The notes under the pieces were generated by a model. That model ran no database searches. It was not told where the DNA came from and saw only the letters and a program-made list of their open reading frames with translations. Shown piece by piece: positions 6,178 to 7,163 of a stretch of 7,163 bases of DNA. The stretch spans positions 1 through 7,163 of the forward strand of contig JAUWKK010000145.1 of assembly GCA_030614245.1 (NCBI GenBank), read 5' to 3'. Within the stretch, counting starts at the first letter, position 1. Each line of letters begins with the position of its first letter. The position numbers and the translations under genes were made by a program. The stretch is from Planctomycetota bacterium (GTDB lineage Bacteria > Planctomycetota > PUPC01 > JABMSA01 > JAUWKK01).

Positions 6178-6686
6178 TCGGTATCCTCCTGGGCCGGACG
6201 GCCGCGAAGCCTCTTTGACTTTTCAGCCGTCTGCTCGGCTAACTGAACCTTGTGATCGGCCAGGCGGGCACGCAAGCCATCGTCGGCCGTCGCCAGTATC
6301 TGGACTGCCAGCAATGCGGCGTTGCTCGAGGAATTTATGCCGACGGTGGCAACCGGCACGCCGGGCGGCATCTGCACGGTGGCGTAGAGGGCATCCACGC
6401 CTTCGAGCGGCGATGAATCGATCGGCACACCGATAACCGGCAGGACAGTGTGAGCGGCTACGACGCCCGCCAGGTGGGCCGCCCCACCGGCACCGGCAAT
6501 GATCACCCTGATGCCTCTGCCGGCGGCCGATTCGGCAAACTCCGCCACAACTTTCGGGCTGCGATGCGCCGACATCACCTCCGCCTGATATGCGACACCG
6601 AACTTGCCGAGCGTATCCAGAGCCGCCTGCATCAGCGGCAGGTCGGAATCGCTTCCCATCACAACAACAACTCGTGCTTTCGACAT
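6174..6686 (-). CDS. purE: N5-carboxyaminoimidazole ribonucleotide mutase (class I PurE)
   Basis: PurE interconverts N5-CAIR and CAIR in de novo purine synthesis. From the chosen start it has 170 residues, the normal length. Family motifs in order are VVVMGSDSDLP (7-17), the phosphate-binding loop; SAHRSP with the catalytic histidine H41; AGAGGAAHLAGVVAAHT; PVIGVPI; and PPGVPVATVGI. The open frame runs up to 6770, but MSKARVVVV at 6686 is the typical N-terminus and has GGAG seven bases upstream, and a good promoter covers the longer region, so 6686 is preferred. The C-terminal 15 or so residues are hydrophilic and charged. No purK, its usual partner in the N5-CAIR route, lies in the window; instead it is followed by dtd with a four-base overlap. 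Confidence 0.96.
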   Translation of the reverse strand: MSKARVVVVMGSDSDLPLMQAALDTLGKFGVAYQAEVMSAHRSPKVVAEFAESAAGRGIRVIIAGAGGAAHLAGVVAAHTVLPVIGVPIDSSPLEGVDALYATVQMPPGVPVATVGINSSSNAALLAVQILATADDGLRARLADHKVQLAEQTAEKSKRLRGRPAQEDTE

Positions 6687-6714
6687 AACGTCGCTCCGTT
6701 CAAACAGCAAACGG

Positions 6715-6743
6715 ATAGTAGCGCGTCTCAGGGCCACTTTCAA
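6715..6743 (-). promoter_or_regulatory. Sigma70-type promoter for purE-dtd-mtnA
   Basis: On the minus strand TTGAAA (6738-6743, five of six) and TACTAT (6715-6720, four of six) are separated by 17 bases. Transcription would start near 6708, about 22 bases before the purE ATG. The resulting short leader rules against the longer open frame starting at 6770. No purine operator or riboswitch could be recognised. Confidence 0.5.
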
Positions 6744-6770
6744 GCGGTTTCCCGGGCCAGGGGAATTCAC

Positions 6771-6799
6771 TTGAACCCGAACCCCGCCGATAGTAACTT
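6771..6799 (+). promoter_or_regulatory. Weak candidate promoter for the mgtC-like gene
   Basis: TTGAAC (6771-6776, four of six) and TAACTT (6794-6799, three of six) are 17 bases apart. The -35 lies only 27 bases beyond that of the divergent purE promoter. It would give a leader of about 225 bases. The -10 match is poor, so this is tentative. Confidence 0.22.
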
Positions 6800-7031
6800 A
6801 TGGGTGTAAGCGGGTTCGCGAAAGGAGCCGGCTGAGGGCTATCGTGCAGCGCGACGAAATGGGCCGAGTCGTTCGAAGAAGCTGACAGGATATCCAGGAC
6901 CGAGACCCGGCGGTGAAACCGAACCCGCCGCAAAGGCGAAGGAGAAGATGTAAGGGATTCTCGCCGTCGCCCAAGAGCGACTGTAGACGACACCGCCCGA
7001 GATGCCCGCACCCGAAACGTGGAGTCTAAAG

Positions 7032-7163
7032 ATGTCCGCTGTCGACAGCATAGTGAAGGTACTTCTCGCGATAGTGCTGGGTGGGGTTCTGGGCTTCGAG
7101 CGGGAACGCCGCGGCCGGCCTGCCGGCCTGCGCACGCACATCCTCGTCTGTCTCGCATCGACG
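7032..7163 (+). CDS. MgtC/SapB-family membrane protein, N-terminal 44 residues only
   Basis: Only the start of this gene is in the window; it runs off the right edge. The 44 visible residues hold a hydrophobic helix (about 7-21, IVKVLLAIVLGGVLG) followed by GFERERRGRPAGLRTHILVC. The pattern GxERExxGRPAGLRTHxLVC is characteristic of the MgtC/SapB family, inner-membrane proteins linked in Salmonella and Mycobacterium to virulence, growth at low magnesium and control of ATP synthase; in many non-pathogens the role is unknown. GGAG lies seven bases before the ATG. An in-frame ATG at 7002 would add ten residues but has no ribosome site, so 7032 is preferred. It is transcribed away from purE. Family assignment is strong even from this fragment. 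Confidence 0.88.
   Translation, partial: MSAVDSIVKVLLAIVLGGVLGFERERRGRPAGLRTHILVCLAST

Larger units (their letters stand above)
6687..7031. other. Divergent intergenic region and possible structured leader of the mgtC-like gene
   Basis: This 345-base stretch separates purE (leftward) from the mgtC-like gene (rightward). The left 60 bases hold the purE promoter. The rest is rich in short hairpins on the rightward strand: CGGCGG (6908-6913) with CCGCCG (6925-6930), and GTCGC (6966-6970) with GCGAC (6977-6981). Tiny open frames at 6800-6835 and 6859-6885 lack ribosome sites. I compared it by eye with M-box, yybP-ykoY, ydaO, cobalamin, glycine and TPP consensus features and found no match. Longer minus-strand frames here overlap the purE promoter and look non-coding. 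Confidence 0.5.

Noticed and set aside
6687..6770. A 28-residue N-terminal extension of PurE in the longer open frame.
   Set aside because: It lacks a good ribosome site, does not resemble PurE, and overlaps a sigma70-like promoter whose start would lie near 6708; the start at 6686 fits the family.
6939..6953. AAGGAG followed by ATG TAA, a minimal start-stop frame in the mgtC leader.
   Set aside because: The spacing of three bases is too short for a good initiation site, and nothing else supports its use.
6901..6960. Resemblance of GGTGAAACCGAACCCGCCGC to parts of cobalamin or ydaO riboswitches.
   Set aside because: The defining conserved parts, such as the cobalamin B12 box or the ydaO core, are absent around it; the likeness is a short GC-rich hairpin.
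6839..7141. A 100-codon minus-strand frame across the mgtC leader and start.
   Set aside because: It overlaps the certain MgtC-family start on the other strand and has no supported ribosome site or motif.

Overview
The window is GC-rich bacterial chromosome, gene-dense and made of ordinary protein-coding genes; I saw no RNA gene, insertion sequence, CRISPR array or phage gene. The mix of an exported glycoside hydrolase family 2 (GH2) enzyme, several housekeeping genes and a divergent MgtC-type membrane protein would suit a GC-rich, polysaccharide-using lineage such as Planctomycetota or Armatimonadota. That placement is a guess from gene content only; nothing here fixes the phylum.

Layout from left to right. 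(1) 1-1729, minus: a GH2 glycosidase with a signal peptide, cut off by the left edge of the window. (2) 1906-2139, minus: a 77-residue protein with eight cysteines in four pairs, probably a small zinc-binding protein of unknown function, with its own good promoter. (3) 2140-2654: a 515-base divergent intergenic region holding promoters facing both ways, two short perfect dyads and a long imperfect palindrome. (4) 2655-4630, plus: plsY then gpsA. GpsA makes sn-glycerol-3-phosphate and PlsY puts the first acyl chain on it, so this pair is the entry to phospholipid synthesis. (5) 4669-6686, minus, convergent with gpsA: purE, dtd and mtnA in that transcription order. Here PurE serves purine synthesis, DTD removes D-amino acids from tRNA and MtnA serves methionine salvage. 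purE and dtd overlap by ATGA and mtnA follows 30 bases after dtd. (6) 6687-7031: divergent intergenic region with a good purE promoter and a long, hairpin-rich stretch before the next gene. (7) 7032 to the right edge, plus: the first 44 residues of an MgtC/SapB-family membrane protein.

No complete new system is visible. The parts most worth a second look are the cysteine-paired small protein, the 71-residue arginine-rich tail and enlarged outer loop of PlsY, the imperfect palindrome that would lie in the plsY-gpsA 5' leader, the two possible starts of the GH2 gene, and the long leader before the mgtC-like gene.
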